Of a stretch of 64,000 nt of DNA, positions 22,626 to 32,786 are shown one piece after another. Position numbers and translations under genes: made by a program. This DNA comes from Cranoglanis bouderius (taxonomy: Eukaryota > Chordata > Actinopteri > Siluriformes > Cranoglanididae), in assembly GCA_023630585.1 (NCBI GenBank), contig CM042568.1:4351516-4415515 (forward strand), read 5' to 3'. Position 1 is the first letter of the stretch. The number at the start of each line of letters is the position of its first letter. Below the pieces are notes generated by a model. The model saw only the letters and a list, made by a program, of their open reading frames with translations, searched no databases and had not been told where the DNA came from.

Positions 22626-23518
22626 AGCACCGCCCACAAGATGGATTGGCTTGATGTGCACTTGTTGTTGCAGGCTGCTCCCTCAACAGCTCAGTAGGGT
22701 TAAGATCTGGTGACTGCACAGGCCAGTCTATTACAGAGAGAATACCAGGTGACTGCTTCTTCTATAAATAGTTCTTGCATAATTTGGAGCTGTGCTTTGG
22801 GTCATTGTCCTGTTGTAGGAAATTGGCTCCAATGAAACACAATCCACAGAATATGGCATGGATTGCATAATGGCGTGATCGCCTTCCTTGTTCAAGATCC
22901 CTTTTATCCTGAATAAATCTCCCATTTTAGCAGCACCAAAGCAGCCCCAGACCATCACCATTCCTCCACCATGCTTGACAGATGGCATCAATCTCTCCTC
23001 CAGCATCTTTTCATTTTTTCTGTGTCTCACAAATGTTCATCTTTCTGTTCCAAACACCTCAAAGTTAGATTAATCAATCCATAACACTATTTTCCAATCT
23101 TCCTCTGTCCAATGTCTGTGTTCTTTGACCCATCTTAATCTCTTCCTTTTATTGACAAGTCTCAGATATGGCCTTTTCTTAGCAACTCTGCCTAGAAGGC
23201 CAGCATTCTGGAGTCGTGTCTTGACTGTTGACGTTGAGACCGGGTTTTGTGGGTACTATTCAATGAAGCTGCCATTTGAGGACCTGTGAGACGTCTGTTT
23301 CTCAATCTACAGACACTGATGTTTGTCCCCTTGCTCAGTTATGCACCGGGGCCTCCCTCTTCTCTTTCTATCCTGGTTAGAGCCAGTTCTGTGCTGTTCT
23401 TTGAAGAAAGTAATACACACAGTTCAGTTTCTTGGCAATCTGTCACATGGAATAGCCTTTCTTTCTTAGAACAAGCATAGACTGATGAGTTTCACAAGTT
23501 GTTTTTTTTTCTGGCCAT
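22626..23518 (-). pseudogene. Tc1-like transposase pseudogene
   Basis: An ATG at 23518 opens MARKK. Downstream, in shifting frames, come GLLGRVAKKRPYLRL-like, EHRHWTEEDWKIVLWID and then a stop, so the D-E-S-K-F box is broken. KHGGGMVMVWGCF follows, then QDNDPKHS in another frame and SPDLNPTEL. The three DDE positions can thus be traced, but stops and frameshifts separate them. The C-terminus ends at the L2 insertion site and the rest of the element continues left of 21757. Confidence 0.85.
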
Positions 23519-23528
23519 TTTGAGTCTA

Positions 23529-24634
23529 CACTCTAAAAACACTGGGTTAAAAATAACCCCAATTTTTATCCCAACGGCTGGGTAAATATAGGACAGAACC
23601 CATTTTGGGCTAAACTAACCCATCAAGTTGGGTTTTTAATTTTAATCTAGCAAATGGTTTGTTTTTCAACCCAAAGGATGGTTTCATTTTTACAAAAACG
23701 CTGGGTTACTTTTATTTCATAAATGGGTTAATATTTTCAGGGTCATTTGAATTTGAATAAATTAAACAGTCTGTACATATACTTACTACTGTTTTTCAGC
23801 CACCATAATGCGCATGCAACTGCAGTGACGTAACTGTGACGTCTACTCCCAAATGGTCTATGGACACATGAGATGGGGGATGGGAAACTTTGACTGTTTA
23901 TGTGGACACAAGAAGGTGTTCAGAAATGTATTGCTAGAGCTGCTAAAGTGGTGTATGTAATGGACAAAAATCTTATATTAATAATCTGAAAAAGCAAGAA
24001 ATGCCATGACATTAATTGCATGGCATGTAAACACCTTCAGCTTAATTGATTACAACATATTATGTTTGCATCACGGGTGTTGATATATAGACTCTGAAGT
24101 AAATGACTCAAATAAGTAATATATTTAAGATGAAAACATCAGATTTTGATCAAAGTAGACTTTTAAAACTGAGTAACCAACTTCCGATCCAGTGAGCATT
24201 ACAAACAAGTAAGCCAAAGCTAACGGAGATAGCGATGCATTTAATGTCACGTAAACTGGACTGATATCGCACACTTTTGCTTTTTCTAGTGTACAGTAAA
24301 GGTTTTATGGATAAATATTTTGATACGAACCTTGTTTCTCCAAATAAATCTAACGGTCTGTCCGTGTGAACCTCCACGCTACCTCCACCGGAGGTGAATT
24401 CAAACAGCCCGCATTGAGTTGATTTGACCCAAGGAGCTGGGCTGAGGCATTGGGGTGGGGGAGGGGTGCATTGATTCAACTGTCAGTGAAAATGACCCAG
24501 CCACTAACCCAGCAGTTGGGTTATACAAAACTACCCAAAAACTACCCAAGACTGGGAAAATAACCCAATTAAATGACCCAAAAGGCTTAACCCAGCATTT
24601 GGGTAGAAAAAATAACCCAGCATTTTTTAGAGTG
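23529..24634. mobile_element. 1.1-kb TA-flanked non-autonomous element
   Basis: Termini CACTCTAAAAACACTGGGTT and its imperfect complement (CCAGCATTTTTTAGAGTG at the right) are bounded by TA at 23527-23528 and 24635-24636. Several internal TGGGTTA/TAACCCA motifs recur near both ends. No transposase frame is present. It lies in the 5' untranslated region of the surrounding Tc1-like element. Confidence 0.85.
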
Positions 24635-25044
24635 TATAATCGAACCCACAAATGCTGATGCCCCAGATACTCAACTAGCCTGAAGAAGGCCACTTTTATT
24701 GCTTCTTTTACCAGCACAATGTGTTCAGCTGTGCTAACATAATTGCAAAAGGGTTTTCTAATGATTCACCTTTTAACATGATAAACCTGGATTAGCTATC
24801 ATAATGTACTATTGGAACACAGGAGTGATGGTTGCTGAAAATAACTGAAGATAATAAATGTAGATATCCCATTAAAAATCATCAGTTTCCAGTTGTAATA
24901 GTCATTTACAACATTAACAATGTCTAGACTGCATTTCTGATCAATTGAATGCTATTTTAATTGAAAAAATTGTGCTTTTCTTTCAAAACCAATGGAATTT
25001 CTAAGTGACCTCAAACTTTTGACCTGTAGTTTATATAAACTATA

Positions 25045-25448
25045 CACTGATCAGCCATAACATTAAAACCACTGACAGGTGACGTGAATAACATTGATTA
25101 TGTCATTACAATGGCACTTGTCAAGGGGTGATATATATTGTAGCAAGTGAAAACGGTCAGTTCTCGAAGTTGATGTGTTGGAAGCAGGAAAAATTGGCAA
25201 GTGTAAGGATCTGAGTGACTTTGACAAGGGCCAAATTGTGATGGTTAGACGACTGGGTCAGAGCATCTCCAAAACGGCAGGTCTTGTGATGTGTTCCCGG
25301 TATGCAGTGGTTGGTACCTACCAAAAGTGGTCCAAGGAAGGACAACCGGTGAACCAGCGACAGGGTCATGGGTTCCCAAGGCTCACTGATGTGCGCGGAT
25401 ATCTACACAATATTAGGCAGGTGGTTTTAATGTTATGGCTCATTGGTG
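25045..25448 (+). mobile_element. 404-bp deleted Tc1-like element
   Basis: Terminal repeats CACTGATCAGCCATAACATT and its near complement at the right end are flanked by TA (25043-25044, 25449-25450). Only the transposase start lies between them. It sits 16 bp from the end of the neighbouring Tc1-like element. Confidence 0.92.
25175..25400 (+). pseudogene. Tc1-like transposase N-terminal fragment
   Basis: The frame reads MLEAGKIGKCKDLSDFDKGQ, then RLGQSISKTAGLV and YQKWSKEGQPVNQRQGHGFP, a helix-turn-helix DNA-binding domain of a Tc1/mariner transposase (about 65 residues). The coding sequence then passes straight into the right terminal repeat because the catalytic core was deleted. The frame is still open, which suggests a fairly young deletion derivative. 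Confidence 0.85.
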
Positions 25449-25450
25449 TA

Positions 25451-26329
25451 AATACACAGTATTTAAGTATTTGAATACCTCCTTCAACAGGTTATATATA
25501 ATAAGAATAAATTCTGAGGATAGACGTAACAAAGTACCAAGCACTTTAAACACTATCTGCAAATCTCTGTACTTTACTTCACTTTTAGAAGAATGGTTTC
25601 TTCTTTCCACATTTAATTTATTTAAAAAAAAAAAAAAAAAAGTATGTGATGTGATATGTATAGTATAATACAGTATATATAATATAGTATATATAGTACT
25701 ACAGTATATATAGTACAAATACAGTATATATGTTGCTACATTTTGCATTAACAGTAGCTAGTCAGTCTGTATCATGATTTGTATCATGAAGAAACATTGT
25801 TTCTTGGGTTTGTCAGGCAAAAGTTGCACTAATTTACCATCAGTTGTATAAGAAAAAGGGCAACTTTCTTTCATGCTTTAAGTAAACATAATAGTTTTGT
25901 ACTTTTGTACTTTAACTTGAGTAAAGAACATGCAGTTTTACCTCGCATGAGTGTATTATTGTACTTCAATGTAAAAATACATCATTTACAAAACCACAAA
26001 ATGTGCTCGCATTTATAGTTTCCTATTTACTGTTGGGAAAAGCTAAACATGGTCATTACTGCACATTCATTTCCTCTGGCACATACACGGCTTGTTTCAT
26101 AACAAACATCTCGTCTTTGTTGAAACAGCTGGGTGCTAATCTTAACTATTTTTCTGCTAATGGGTGCAGTGCATTGATGATTAATGCTTTAATCATGTGT
26201 TTATGTTCTTGTGTGTGCGTGTGTTAATTAGCTGAGCTCATCATTGCCTTATAAAGTGTTTATCTTTATTCACAATTGCTATCATTTTGTATAACGTGCT
26301 CTAAATATCTCTGTGTCTCCTCCTCCTTT
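25451..26329. other. AT-rich non-coding spacer
   Basis: Poly(A) at about 25622-25641 and repeated ATAGTATATATAGTA units at 25660-25730. No gene. Confidence 0.5.
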
Positions 26330-26720
26330 CTTCGCAGGTACATCGTGCTGGCAGTCGTCCCGGGTCATGTCTTTGTCTCCGGTTGATTGTGGAAGACCTC
26401 GTGCACTTTATTTCAACTCCTGCCCCGAGTTTAGCAGTCACAGAGTTCAGTGGCCGATCAAGGCTCGTTTGCTAACCCTGGGTTGTTGATGTTGCACAAT
26501 GAACCGAGGTGTGTGAAAGAACAGGCAGTATCGGGAGCCAGGTACCGGCGCAGGCCAAGCCAAAGGGTCACAAGGTCACGGAGGACGCGACTCACCCGTA
26601 GGTGGTTGTCGTTGGCAGAGGCTGCCAGAAGGGCGGAGCGACCACTGCACGCAATGCATGCTCAGACACTCTCCGGCTGTTTACCGCCACCCCGGGGTGT
26701 TAGAAGACACACACACACAC
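26330..26720. other. GC-rich block, candidate exon or regulatory island
   Basis: A sharp rise in GC against AT-rich flanks. On the plus strand a good 3' splice-site context (CTCCTCCTTTCTTCGCAG, ending 26337) is followed by a frame open from 26340 to a stop at 26487-26489. On the minus strand 26644-26596 reads GRSALLAASANDNHLR and ends at GTGAGT, ankyrin-like at first sight. Neither has a supporting neighbour exon. I recognise no gene. Confidence 0.25.
26565..26578 (+). promoter_or_regulatory. DR2 nuclear-receptor half-site pair
   Basis: GGGTCA CA AGGTCA is a perfect direct repeat of RGGTCA with a 2-bp spacer, a recognised retinoic acid receptor/RXR configuration. It lies within the GC-rich block. 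Motif only; function is inference. Confidence 0.45.
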
Positions 26721-26770
26721 TTACACACACTCTTACACACTCTCTCACACACACACACACACACACACAA
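26708..26770 (+). repeat. Interrupted (CA)n microsatellite
   Basis: CA runs broken by TTACAC and TCTCTC units. Confidence 0.95.
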
Positions 26771-27039
26771 ACACTCCCTCTTGCTTCATCTCTATGGCTG
26801 ACACACACATACATACACACAAATATCCCCTGTCATTAAAGATCAGCATTTTTTTTCCCTTTTCAATATTTAGGTCCTTGAGTGCATTTTCATTCCCGTA
26901 CGCGCTCCTTGTTACTGCAGCGATTGTGTCAAAACAACCCCAACCATAGAAAAAGCCCTTAAGGCACCTTAAATCAGGTCTTCGCAGAAAAACAACTATG
27001 TTGTACCAGGTCATTTACTTGCTCATAACCTCCGCTCTA
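26771..27039. other. Non-coding spacer
   Basis: Poly(T) at 26850-26857. Nothing else is recognised. Confidence 0.45.
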
Positions 27040-27490
27040 GTTTCAACTGTGAACACATTAATTAGAATCGCAATTAATCAGACGTAACCCGGCTGAGAGA
27101 CATTACACCGGCTGTTGGGAAAACTGATCCATAATCATTAACCCGGCTTCATGGGAATGTACAAATAATCTATCTCGCCCTTTGTGTCAGCTCTCACTTA
27201 TTTCCCCTTTAATTCATCCAGGGGCCTGTCACATATCAAAATTAGCAATCCATCAAGGCAATTAGTCACCTTATCCTTTTTCACTAAGTGTAATGTATTG
27301 ACTTGTGCTACTGTCAGGACCGGTTAAGATAAACATCTTATGTAAAGCAATAAAACAGCAATAAGCTCCTCGTAACAGCAAACACATTGCAGACACTATT
27401 TAGAAAGGACACGCCTTACTTAGCAGGCTTGTGTCAATCAGTCTGATCATAATCAGTCCATAAGTGCCAAGCATAAAGACTAAATCTTTA
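27040..27490. promoter_or_regulatory. Strong candidate conserved non-coding element
   Basis: A non-repetitive, non-coding segment with many homeodomain-type cores: ATTAATTAG (27058-27066), CAATTAATCA (27071-27080), CATAATCATTA (27130-27140) and GCAATTAG (27258-27265). It also has GATCATAATCAG-like and CCTTATCC motifs. Density and texture resemble vertebrate developmental enhancers. Conservation must be checked; this is inference from composition and motifs. Confidence 0.4.
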
Positions 27491-27717
27491 TAATCTTTTT
27501 AAAAAATAATACTGGAATACTGTACCTAAGAAAGATTTACAACGAGCTAAATGCTAACCAATAAGCTTGAAGCTAATACTTGTGCTAATCTTGTTTTCTT
27601 AATCATATAACTCATATAATAAGGCCTTGAATCTTGCATGTAAGTTGTAGACATATGATATCATAACTTTATACCAAAGCACCATGGAATTCTTGATTTA
27701 TTCACAGTAGCGCTTAC
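27491..27717. other. Non-coding spacer
   Basis: AT-rich, nothing recognised. Confidence 0.5.
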
Positions 27718-27825
27718 TGCTCTTTACGGTATTTTTTTTTTTTTTAAATGTAGAAACATTTAATTTAATTACTTCTACAGCATTTCTTTGCATGTGCCTA
27801 AAACTTTTGTACAGTATGTAAGTAC
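27718..27825. mobile_element. Truncated copy of the 7164 MITE
   Basis: CTGCTCTTTACGGTATT, ACATTTAATTTAATTA, CTACAGCATTTCTTT and CATGTGCCTAAAACTTTTG match the inverted complement of the 7164-7492 element. Only one terminal repeat is present. Confidence 0.8.
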
Positions 27826-28060
27826 TGTAAATGGATAAAAAGTACAATGTGTCGTTCTGTAATCAATACAAAATCACAATAATAGGACAGTTGCTGTGGT
27901 ATAAGAGGAATAAAACACTCCAGGGTATGCTGTTATAGGAAAATAATCCAGTCCGGGATGGTAAGAGTAACTTCGCTTCGTCACACCAACCTGACGTTGA
28001 TTAGTTTCCTATAACAGCACATCACTAAGTGTTTTATTCTTACATATTGTTCACTGCAGC
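27826..28060 (-). repeat. Dispersed repeat family R, copy 4 (snapback half)
   Basis: Retains GGATAAAAAGTACA, GCTGTGGTATAAGAGGAATA and the hairpin core. Arms GAATAAAACACT/AGTGTTTTATTC (outer) and CTGTTATAGGAAA (27930-27942)/TTTCCTATAACAG (28005-28017) fold on each other. The CTGGAGACTCC half is missing. Confidence 0.65.
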
Positions 28061-28851
28061 GATGATAAAAATACAACTGTACTTTTCACACTTCTGAATG
28101 AGACACATTGATTGGCTACGGTACGATCCAGCGGAAGCAAAAAGGTTTAAAATGTACCTAAATCTTCATCACGGAGAACTGAAAAGCAGTGATGACCTGA
28201 AGACAATGCAATTTTCATCCCATGTTTGTATGACTGACGATTAGATTAGGGGAAGAATTATACAATTAAATAGATGCATGAAGTGTTAAAAACTCTACTC
28301 AAAATGACTCAATTCATATGAAACACTGGCTAAAACATGGTACCTTCTCTTCCTGCATTCATCTGAAGTCAAATTAAATTTCACTTCTCCTTCACTTCCT
28401 CAACTGTTAACAAACTTCTTATGTCATGGGGTTCACAGACGGCATCAAGAGATAGAGGATTGGATCAGGTGAAAAAACAGGGAATGCAAAAGCAAAAAAA
28501 AAAATAATAATAATTAAATAATAATGATAATAATAATAATAAAAAGAGGAGAACGATTTGGAGAGGTAATAAGGAGAGAAAAATGGAAATGGGTGACGAA
28601 GGTAAAAAAAAAAAAAAAAAAGCTAGAGAGGACAGGAAAGAGAAGGTTTGATGCAAAAGGCCAAGTCACAAAACATGCATAGGAGTAAATTAGAGCAAGA
28701 GAGAGAAGTATGGTGGAGGGAGGAGCAAAGAGAGGGAGAACAAGAGGAGGCTGAGTGCTGAAAGCTCATTCATGGTGTGAGAGGAGAGACCAGCTGTGGA
28801 GAGATGTGGAAAAAGTGCTGCTAGACTCATCTCAGCTGTGAAAACAATCTC
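28061..28851. other. Non-coding; purine-rich strand 28460-28760
   Basis: Poly(A) at 28492-28502 and 28602-28621, an AAT-rich run near 28505-28545, then GAGG/AGAGA-rich sequence. No gene. The Phe/Leu-rich minus frame is a composition artefact. Confidence 0.5.
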
Positions 28852-28875
28852 ACACACACACACACACACACACAC
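28852..28875 (+). repeat. (CA)12 microsatellite
   Basis: Short perfect array. Confidence 0.95.
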
Positions 28876-29559
28876 TATAGGATGATTTTGGCACATGTAT
28901 GGTATCAGCTAAAACCATATTCTCAACTAAATTCATTGTGTTTTTGGCACTCAATATTTATCCTACTTTCACACAAGCAAGTGACAAAACGAAGTGACAA
29001 AGCGAAGCAAGTGAAAGATGTATTCAAAGGCTGATATTTTAATTTCAATGTGTGTGGGTGACACAAAGCCTCGATTTCAGTGAAAGCAGCAAGCAGCAGC
29101 ACGACAAGCGATTTTTGAAAATCTAGGCAAATTAGTTATAACGAGATAAAGCAAAAATTCCAATTGACTGGCTCGAATAATTCCTCCGAATAATCCTATG
29201 GCATGTGTGGTCTGACGTTTCTTCACTTCGCTGTCTTTAGACCTTACCTGCAGGTAAGTCTCTGTTTACCGTTTGAGGCGCAAAAATGAACGAAAAACTT
29301 ATAACTGTGGTTTCATCTTATTCTTTCATGTATGACCACTCATTAAACATGTATAGAGGCATTATGAAGAGAAAAACCCTTGAAGAAACCAGCAGAGATA
29401 ATTGGTACCTTTGGTAAGTGTATGTAGCTAGTACAAGTTAGTTTGCTTTGCTAATCTGCAATGGTGTTAATGAAAAGACAAGCATGTAACATTTAAGTTA
29501 AACAAACAATTTTCACATTAGTGTGTTGACCGATTCACTTTAGAAGCTATATATATTGC
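28876..29559. other. Non-coding; possible old DNA transposon 28970-29300
   Basis: ACACAAGCAAGTGACAAAAC, GAAGTGACAAAGCGAAGC and CGACAAGCGATTTTTGAAAA resemble the ends of fish non-autonomous DNA elements, but paired termini and a target duplication were not resolved. Confidence 0.35.
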
Positions 29560-29726
29560 CAGCTCAGTGGTTAAGCCATTTGACTACTGCTCAGAAGGTT
29601 GTCAGTTCAAATCTCAACACTGCCAAGCTTCCACTGCTGGGCCCTTGATCAAGGCCCTTAACCCTCAACTGCTCAGAAAAATGTATGTCGCCAAGTGCTG
29701 TAAATGTAGTTAAAAAAAAAAAAAAA
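29560..29726 (+). mobile_element. tRNA-headed SINE with poly(A)
   Basis: A-box region AGCTCAGTGGTTAAGCC and B box GTTCAAATC (29605-29613) head the element. The body is CACTGCTGGGCCCTTGATCA and GCCCTTAACCCTCAACTGC, and the tail AAGTGCTGTAAATG is an eroded L2-type end. A poly(A) run follows at 29711-29725. Confidence 0.78.
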
Positions 29727-29974
29727 TGGACAGTGCACACCCACAAGACACAAACTACAAGTGATATGAATGAGACTTGTCACTTGCTATTGTGAAATCC
29801 ATGGGGGTATTTTGGAAGCTACCATTCAGCTGCTCCTGGCCATAGGTGTAGACTTGCATTGGGAGGCATCTGAGGCTCAGCGTTGTGATTCCAATGCCAC
29901 TCCAGTGTTTGAGTTGGAGTTTGATGGAGAGAGACAATGGGTACAAATGCAAGAAAGGTAAAACTCATTCATTC
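29727..29974. other. Non-coding spacer
   Basis: Complementary 63-65 codon frames on both strands, no domain recognised. Confidence 0.45.
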
Positions 29975-30420
29975 ATCTTCAGTCAGTGTTTTATCCTGAT
30001 CATGTCATGGTGGATCTAGAGCAGTGGTCACCAACCCTGTTCCTGGAGATCTACCTTCCTGAAGACTTTTGCTCCAACCATAATCATGCTCACCTGACCA
30101 TCTAATCATTGCCTTAAGAAGTTCTTGATCAACTAAAACAGGTGTGTTAGATTTTGATTGGAGATGAAACCTGCAGGAAGGTAGATCTCAAGGAAGAGGG
30201 TTGGTGACCACTGATCTAGAGCCTATTCCGGGAACACTGGATGTGAGACAGGAATTTACCCTGAATGGGGTGCCAGTCCATTGCAAAGCCCCCATGCACA
30301 TTTACACACTCGTTCACACCTAGGGGCAATTTAGCATAGTCAATCCACCTATTAGTATGTTTTGGGATGTGGGAGAAAACTGAAGAACCGTGGTGGCCAT
30401 AAAACTGTCCTCACAGATGA
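29975..30420 (-). repeat. Decayed ATCC-type teleost repeat, interrupted
   Basis: CATTCATTCATCTTCAGTCA, then TTTTATCC, GAGCCTATTCCGGGAACACT, GTGCCAGTCCATTGCAAAGC and TTTGGGATGTGGGAGAAAAC match the repeat at 2550-2900. A hAT-type MITE splits it at 30022-30213. Confidence 0.65.
30022..30213. mobile_element. 192-bp hAT-type MITE with 8-bp TSD
   Basis: Inverted termini CAGTGGTCACCAACCCTGTT / GGGTTGGTGACCACTG, and GGAGATCTACCTTCCTG mirrored by CAGGAAGGTAGATCTC. ATCTAGAG flanks it on both sides (30014-30021 and 30214-30221), the 8-bp target duplication of hAT elements. No coding capacity. Confidence 0.93.
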
Positions 30421-30629
30421 CTAACATCGCTCTGATCAACAGGGAAGAAAGTAACACCTCTCCCACACAGTCATCAGGAGAAGTTTGCTCTCTTGGATAA
30501 TCGCCTGACGATTGAGTGAATGATTTCCTGTTTTGCCACTTGAGACTTATTTATGTTTATCTTTAATTATATTTTGGTCTACTGTATTTTAGCATTGATT
30601 AAACAGAGTCTTTGTATGGGCAACTGAAT
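30421..30629. other. Non-coding spacer
   Basis: Nothing recognised. Confidence 0.5.
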
Positions 30630-31315
30630 ACAGAATGCTCCTGATCTTGGTCATGTCTCACTCTCTGCTCCTGCTTTTGTCTTGACTGAGTCTTTGCTCC
30701 AGCTCTTGTCTCTACCTTAGTTCTGTGCCCTGTCTCAGTGTCTATGTCTCAGTGTCTGTGTCCTGATCTTGGCTCACAGTCTTTGCGCCTGCTCTTTGGT
30801 CCTGTCTCTGTCACTACCCTTGGTCCAGTCACACTCTTTCCTCCTGCTGTTGACCATGTCTTAGGCTCTGCTCCTACTCTTGGTGCTGTCTCAGTGTCTG
30901 CTTCTGCTGTTTGCCCTGGTTTATATCTGTTCCTGCTCTGGGTACCTGTCTCAGTCCCTGCTCTTGGTCCAGTCTCAGTCTCTGCACCTGCTCTTTATCC
31001 AGTCTCAGTATATGCTCCCACACTTGGCTCTGTCTTACTCTCTGCATTTGTTCTTGGTCCAGTTTTAGTCCCTGCTCCTGCTCTTGATCCAGTCATAGTC
31101 TTTGCTCCTGCTCTTGGTCCAGTCATAGTCTATGCTCCCGCTGATGGTCCAGTTTCAGGCTTTGCTCCTGCTAGTTGCTCTGTCTCAGTGTCTGTTCCTG
31201 CTTCTAGTTTAGTCTTAGTCACTGACTTAGTCATTCTTACTCCAATCCTGACTCAGACCTTGCTCCAGAACCCAGTTACTCATCTGGAATTTCCAGTCTC
31301 TGCAGACTCATTTCC
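30630..31315 (+). repeat. Degenerate 30-bp minisatellite
   Basis: Units like GCTCCTGCTCTTGGTCCAGT followed by CTCAGTCTCT repeat with a period near 30 bases. Since 30 is divisible by three, one frame stays open for 195 codons (30738-31325) and reads as 10-residue PALGPVSVSA-type units. Irregular units, no recognisable domain and no neighbouring exons argue against a gene. Confidence 0.75.
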
Positions 31316-31333
31316 TCTTATTTAATTGTGACA

Positions 31334-31347
31334 GTGCCACCTAGTGT
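31334..31347 (-). promoter_or_regulatory. CTCF-like motif, reverse orientation
   Basis: GTGCCACCTAGTGT is the reverse complement of ACACTAGGTGGCAC, 13 of 14 positions matching CCASYAGRKGGCRS. It faces the forward site at 11728, giving a convergent pair about 19.6 kb apart. Confidence 0.5.
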
Positions 31348-32708
31348 TCTGGAGGGTACAGTAACACTGTAGCCTGGGTTTGTAATGAAAGCTTAATTTA
31401 CAAGTGGCCTCAATCCTGCTCAAGGCCTATCTGGTCCTTAGTCCTTGATCATGGTTCACAGATGATACTTATGATTAATTGTCAGGTCTCATTTGTCATG
31501 TGAATAGAGGTATAGTTCTTTGTTGGTGAGCATTTTTGCAAATAATTTCTTGTGATTCAGAACATTGTGACCTTGTTTCTTGTTTTGTTAGTTTCTACAC
31601 TATTTCCTTGTATCTCATTATTCTCGTTTCCTTGTCTACTGTTTTGCTAGTCAATTTTCTAGCCACGTATATCTGGTTTTGGCCAGGTTGTTAGCTGTCA
31701 AAGATAATGACCATAATTTGTAGTTAAATATGAATAACAAGCATTTTCATTTACACCATAACCTCTAGCTCCACTCAAATACAGACCTCATGATCTTGTA
31801 AGCTATGACTACTCTTTTTTTATTCTTTTTTATGTTTTTCCAAAAATCTAGCTGATGTGAAAACATAGGGATATCTGCCTATAAGGCTGTGTTGTTATTA
31901 TATTTGTTTTAAACCACAAATTTACAATTCATTTCAGAGCATGGCCTCAATCAGTTTGTGTGAGTAAGGCTGCTGTACTTTAAATATTCTTATAGGATGT
32001 GTAGATGTCAACCATACTCCAATTGCGGCTGAAATATCAAATATCAAATGATGTAACACTCATAACTGAAAATGGTATTTCACAAAAATAACTCAACCAT
32101 GGACAATAACCCTCAGGGCCACTTTAACACCTTATCCAGACAGAGACCCACTCTGGAATGCTTGCTGGGTGTAAGAGCTCAGGATTCCTCTGTAATGATC
32201 AAACCGAATATGAACAGTAGTTGTTATTCAGTCAATATTTCAAATAAAATGGTTTCTGCATAGCAAGAACCAGTTATGGAAATGACCAGTTACTGTCACA
32301 TTGGCACATTAGGAACGAAAAAAAAATCATTGACACCTTTCCTTACCAGCCTTACCAGTTCCCAGGGTGTTTATTTTTATCCTCATTATTCAATAAGGTG
32401 TTTACTATCTTTGCAACACAATATGTGGATGTACAGGTACAGTATTTATGAATTTGCCAACCAGTCTATGTTGTTCGTGTGAATGGGGAAGAAATGTTAT
32501 TTGCTTAAAACACTGTTAACAATTACCTGACTGACAGAGATGTTATTTTACCATGAACCTACATGTAAGAGAAGAAATGTCAAGATTAGTGAGACTAGGG
32601 TGTGGATTTCTATTACTGCATACCTTCATAGCATTAGTTGTTTAGAAAGCTAACTTTTTTTTTTTGGTCTGGAAACAAGTCTTTGGAGTAATTTTTATTT
32701 ATTTTTTT
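31348..32708. other. Non-coding spacer
   Basis: No gene or named repeat. A poly(T) run near 32657-32666. Confidence 0.5.
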
Positions 32709-32730
32709 GGTGGGGGTGGGGGTGGGGGGG
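32709..32730 (+). other. Potential G-quadruplex tract
   Basis: Runs of 5, 5 and 7 guanines separated by single T bases can supply four G3 blocks with short loops. The tract follows a T-rich segment. Confidence 0.55.
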
Positions 32731-32786
32731 CAGTTTAGCTATATAATTTAGGTTGGTCGTTGGCTATTTGGGAGTAGTATGGATAG

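Larger units (their letters stand above)
21540..25026 (-). mobile_element. Tc1-like element, twice interrupted
   Basis: The right terminus is CAGGTCAAAAGTTTGAGGTC on the minus strand, with TA at 25027-25028. Its 5' untranslated region (24640-25026), transposase (22626-23518) and 3' region (about 21600-21757) are separated by an L2 LINE (21758-22620) and a TA-flanked element (23529-24634). The left terminus is not recognisable, so the left boundary is approximate. Removing both insertions gives a colinear Tc1-like layout. Confidence 0.8.

Noticed and set aside
26450..26839. 129-codon Arg-rich plus-strand frame
   Set aside because: Its second half is the CA array and the first half has no domain; the GC-rich block itself is reported instead.
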